This document shows positions 31,071 through 33,083 of a stretch of DNA of 33,083 nt, one piece after another. A model generated the notes under the pieces. That model did no database searches. It was not told where the DNA came from and was given only the letters and a program-made list of their open reading frames with translations. Location: IMG/VR virus record IMGVR_UViG_3300021376_000206, positions 1 through 33,083 of that record; one strand, 5' to 3'. A program made the position numbers and the translations under genes. This stretch comes from a virus. Numbering within the stretch: position 1 is the stretch's first letter; every line of letters starts with the position of its first letter.

Positions 31071-32571
31071 GCTTCAGGCCTTATTAAAAGTGCTGCCTAA
31101 TCTCCCAGATGGGGAGAAACGTAAGGTATTTAAGCAACTGGAAGCCTATGAACGGCTGCAAGAACAAGAAAAAGCCAAGAAAAACTATCTTGAGTTTGTA
31201 AAAAAGGTATGGCCTACGTTTATTGGGGGCAGACACCACTCCAGAATGGCTCGGGCGTTTGAGCGTGTAGCTAAAGGTGAGTTGAAACGCCTCATTATTA
31301 ACATGCCTCCACGGCACACCAAGTCTGAGTTTGCCTCCTACCTGCTTCCAGCATGGTTTCTAGGTAATTACCCTCATAAAAAAGTAATCCAAACGTCCCA
31401 TACGGCAGAACTTGCTGTTGGATTTGGTCGGAAAGTGAGGAACTTAGTTGACCAAGAAAATTATCGAGGAGTATTTCAAGGAGTTGAGCTACAAGCAGAC
31501 TCTAAAGCTGCTGGCAGGTGGGCGACTAACGCTGGTGGAGAGTATTTCGCTATCGGTGTTGGGGGTGCTGTTACGGGTAAAGGCGCGGATTTGCTCATTA
31601 TTGACGATCCGCACTCGGAACAAGAAGCAGCCTTAGCCGAAAATAGTCCGGAAATCTACGATAAGGTCTATGAGTGGTACACCTCGGGCCCACGGCAGCG
31701 TCTGCAGCCGGGCGGGGCTATCGTTATTGTGATGACCCGTTGGTCTAAGCGTGATCTGACGGGACAAGTTATCAAAGCAGCCGCCCAAAGGGGTGGGGAT
31801 GAGTGGGAAGTCATTGAATTTCCAGCAATTTTGCCCTCTGGCAACCCACTTTGGCCTGAGTTTTGGTCCCAAAAAGAGCTTGATGCTCTAAAAGAGGAGC
31901 TTCCGAACTCAAAATGGCAGGCTCAGTACCAGCAGAATCCCACTTCTGAGATTTCAGCCATCGTAAAACGGGAGTGGTGGCAGGTTTGGGAAAAAGATGA
32001 CGCCCCACACTGCGACTTTATCCTACAAGCATGGGATACCGCATTTGAAAAGAACAATCGCGCCGACTATTCCGCATGTACCACTTGGGGTGTGTTCTAT
32101 AAAGACGACGATGCGGGCATATCGCAAGCCAACATCATACTTTTGAACGCCTTCCGCGAACGGATGGAGTTTCCTGAGCTAAAGCGCCGTGCCCTTGAGC
32201 AGATGAAAGATTGGGAGCCAGACTCAGTGATTATTGAGAAGAAAGCCTCCGGTGCTCCTTTAATTTATGAGATGCGGGCTATGGGAGTGCCTGTCCAAGA
32301 GTTCACTCCAAGCAAAGGTAACGACAAAATTAGTAGGCTAAACGCAGTTTCAGATTTATTTGCCTCTGGCCGAGTCTGGACTCCTAACTCACAGTGGGCT
32401 GACGAGGTTATAGACGAGGTTGCATCTTTCCCCGCTGGGGAGCATGATGACTACGTGGACAGTGTATCCCTTGCGTTGATGAGGTTCCGCAAGGGTGGGT
32501 ATATTCGCTCCGCACTGGATGAAGAAGACGAATTTTCTGCTTTTAGACGCAGGAAAGAAGCGTATTACTAA
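31048..32571 (+). CDS. terL: Terminase large subunit
   Basis: A 507-residue packaging motor. The ATPase part shows the Walker A variant PPRHTKS at 87-93 (K92), HTAELAVGFGRKVR as the next conserved region, and Walker B LLIIDDPHS with D186 and D187. The motif VMTRWSKRDLTG follows. The RNase H-type nuclease part has AWDTAF with D330, IEKKASGAPL, and HDDYVDS with D467, D468 and D471. This is the normal length and order for large terminases. It cuts concatemers and drives DNA into the prohead through the portal encoded downstream. The ATG has AAGGAG four bases upstream, within the end of terS. The call is secure. Confidence 0.93.
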   Translation: MQAPTLAELQALLKVLPNLPDGEKRKVFKQLEAYERLQEQEKAKKNYLEFVKKVWPTFIGGRHHSRMARAFERVAKGELKRLIINMPPRHTKSEFASYLLPAWFLGNYPHKKVIQTSHTAELAVGFGRKVRNLVDQENYRGVFQGVELQADSKAAGRWATNAGGEYFAIGVGGAVTGKGADLLIIDDPHSEQEAALAENSPEIYDKVYEWYTSGPRQRLQPGGAIVIVMTRWSKRDLTGQVIKAAAQRGGDEWEVIEFPAILPSGNPLWPEFWSQKELDALKEELPNSKWQAQYQQNPTSEISAIVKREWWQVWEKDDAPHCDFILQAWDTAFEKNNRADYSACTTWGVFYKDDDAGISQANIILLNAFRERMEFPELKRRALEQMKDWEPDSVIIEKKASGAPLIYEMRAMGVPVQEFTPSKGNDKISRLNAVSDLFASGRVWTPNSQWADEVIDEVASFPAGEHDDYVDSVSLALMRFRKGGYIRSALDEEDEFSAFRRRKEAYY

Positions 32572-32580
32572 GGACAAATT

Positions 32581-33083
32581 ATGGCAATCGACAAGGCACT
32601 TAACCAAGCTCCAATGGGTCTACAAGACGAAGACCTAATGATGGCCGAGCCTGCTATTGAGATTGAGATTGAAGATCCTGAGTCTGTCAAAATTAAGACA
32701 GGAGGATTAGAAATAGAAATTGAGCCGGATGAAAATGGCGATGACTTTAACGCTAACCTCGCTGAAGAGATGGATAAAGGAGAACTGACCGAGTTATGCG
32801 GTGATTTATTGGGTGATTTTGAAGACGACATTAGCAGTCGCAAAGACTGGGTTCAGACTTATGTAGATGGCTTAGAACTCTTAGGAATGAAAGTCGAGGA
32901 CAGAACCGAACCCTGGCCGGGGGCTTGTGGGGTGTATCACCCACTCTTATCAGAAGCACTTGTAAAGTTCCAAGCCGAAACCATGATGGAGACTTTCCCT
33001 GCTAAGGGGCCAGTGAGAACACAGATCATTGGTAAAGAGACTCCAGAGAAGCGAGACGCTGCAGTTCGTGTTCAAGATGACAT
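32581..33083 (+). CDS. Portal protein, N-terminal part (cut by window end)
   Basis: An open frame begins with ATG at 32581 (AAGGAC as ribosome binding site) and runs off the window after 167 codons. The first 70 residues are acidic (EIEIEDPESV). Then comes ISSRKDWVQTYVDGLELLGM and the stretch EPWPGACGVYHPLLSEALVKF, then TFPAKGPVRTQIIGKE, which is characteristic of podovirus-like portal proteins. Position directly after TerL agrees. The portal forms the ring through which DNA enters and leaves the head. The C-terminal end is missing. Confidence 0.8.
   Translation, partial: MAIDKALNQAPMGLQDEDLMMAEPAIEIEIEDPESVKIKTGGLEIEIEPDENGDDFNANLAEEMDKGELTELCGDLLGDFEDDISSRKDWVQTYVDGLELLGMKVEDRTEPWPGACGVYHPLLSEALVKFQAETMMETFPAKGPVRTQIIGKETPEKRDAAVRVQDD

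Noticed and set aside
32568-32843. 91-residue minus-strand frame
   Set aside because: Antisense of the acidic N-terminal part of the portal gene, rich in Ser and Ile. No supporting signals.

Overview
This window is part of the genome of a tailed double-stranded DNA phage (Caudoviricetes). The evidence is a terminase small and large subunit pair, a portal protein start, a giant internal-virion-type protein and a complete replication module, with no recognisable host housekeeping genes. The host is probably a Gram-negative proteobacterium, perhaps freshwater or betaproteobacterial. This rests on inference: consensus sigma70-type promoters, a sigma-70 region 4 domain close to proteobacterial RpoD, and small families (DUF6915-like, DUF6878-like) that are common in Proteobacteria. 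No integrase, tRNA or lysis gene was recognised. Capsid and tail genes must lie outside the window.

Layout. (1) 3-8907, rightward: two virion-associated proteins, one of 561 aa and one of 2404 aa. The larger carries GNAT-like, HExxH metallopeptidase and PLxRFG signatures. (2) 8908-9010: convergent junction with a terminator for the leftward genes and a run of small hairpins. (3) 9011-20655, leftward: replication and recombination genes. In transcription order these are a VRR-NUC nuclease, a hypothetical, family A DNA polymerase, a sigma-like regulator, a Cas4/RecB-like nuclease, several small proteins, HNH, SNF2-like helicase, an internal promoter, a coiled-coil protein, an SSB-like protein, an HTH protein, a primase-helicase and a small protein. 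(4) 20656-20872: junction with a palindrome-terminator and a new promoter. (5) 20873-28476, leftward early operon: small accessory proteins (several under 60 aa), then a MoxR AAA+ ATPase, a metallopeptidase/VWA protein, a ribbon-helix-helix protein and a DUF3150-like protein. It starts at a near-consensus promoter. (6) 28477-30467: mostly non-coding, with 13 iteron-like GAACAAT heptamers, one lone leftward gene of 229 aa, one 44-aa ORF, and a repeat-rich region before the terminase. (7) 30468-33083, rightward packaging genes: TerS, TerL and the start of the portal gene.

The most unusual signal is a dispersed ~30-bp palindrome with arms close to GGACAATCCTAGA / TCTAGGATTGTCC. It is present in six copies between 20747 and 29966. 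Four copies lie inside different protein genes, all read in the same frame, so that each adds a peptide resembling D-N-P-x-x-S-R-N-V in a linker or terminus. One copy forms an operon terminator and one sits just upstream of a gene start. This resembles in principle the Rickettsia palindromic elements, and I do not know of such a family in phages. Other points of interest are the MoxR/VWA/RHH/DUF3150-like module, the iteron-like region, the region-4-only sigma-like protein and the GGA-displaying hairpins at 8936-9017.

How the genes work together (inference): the leftward promoter near 28545 drives the accessory and MoxR-module genes. A second promoter near 20695 drives polymerase, nucleases, the sigma-like factor and the helicase. 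A third near 13570 boosts the SSB-like and primase genes. The sigma-like protein may help switch host RNA polymerase to the rightward virion genes.
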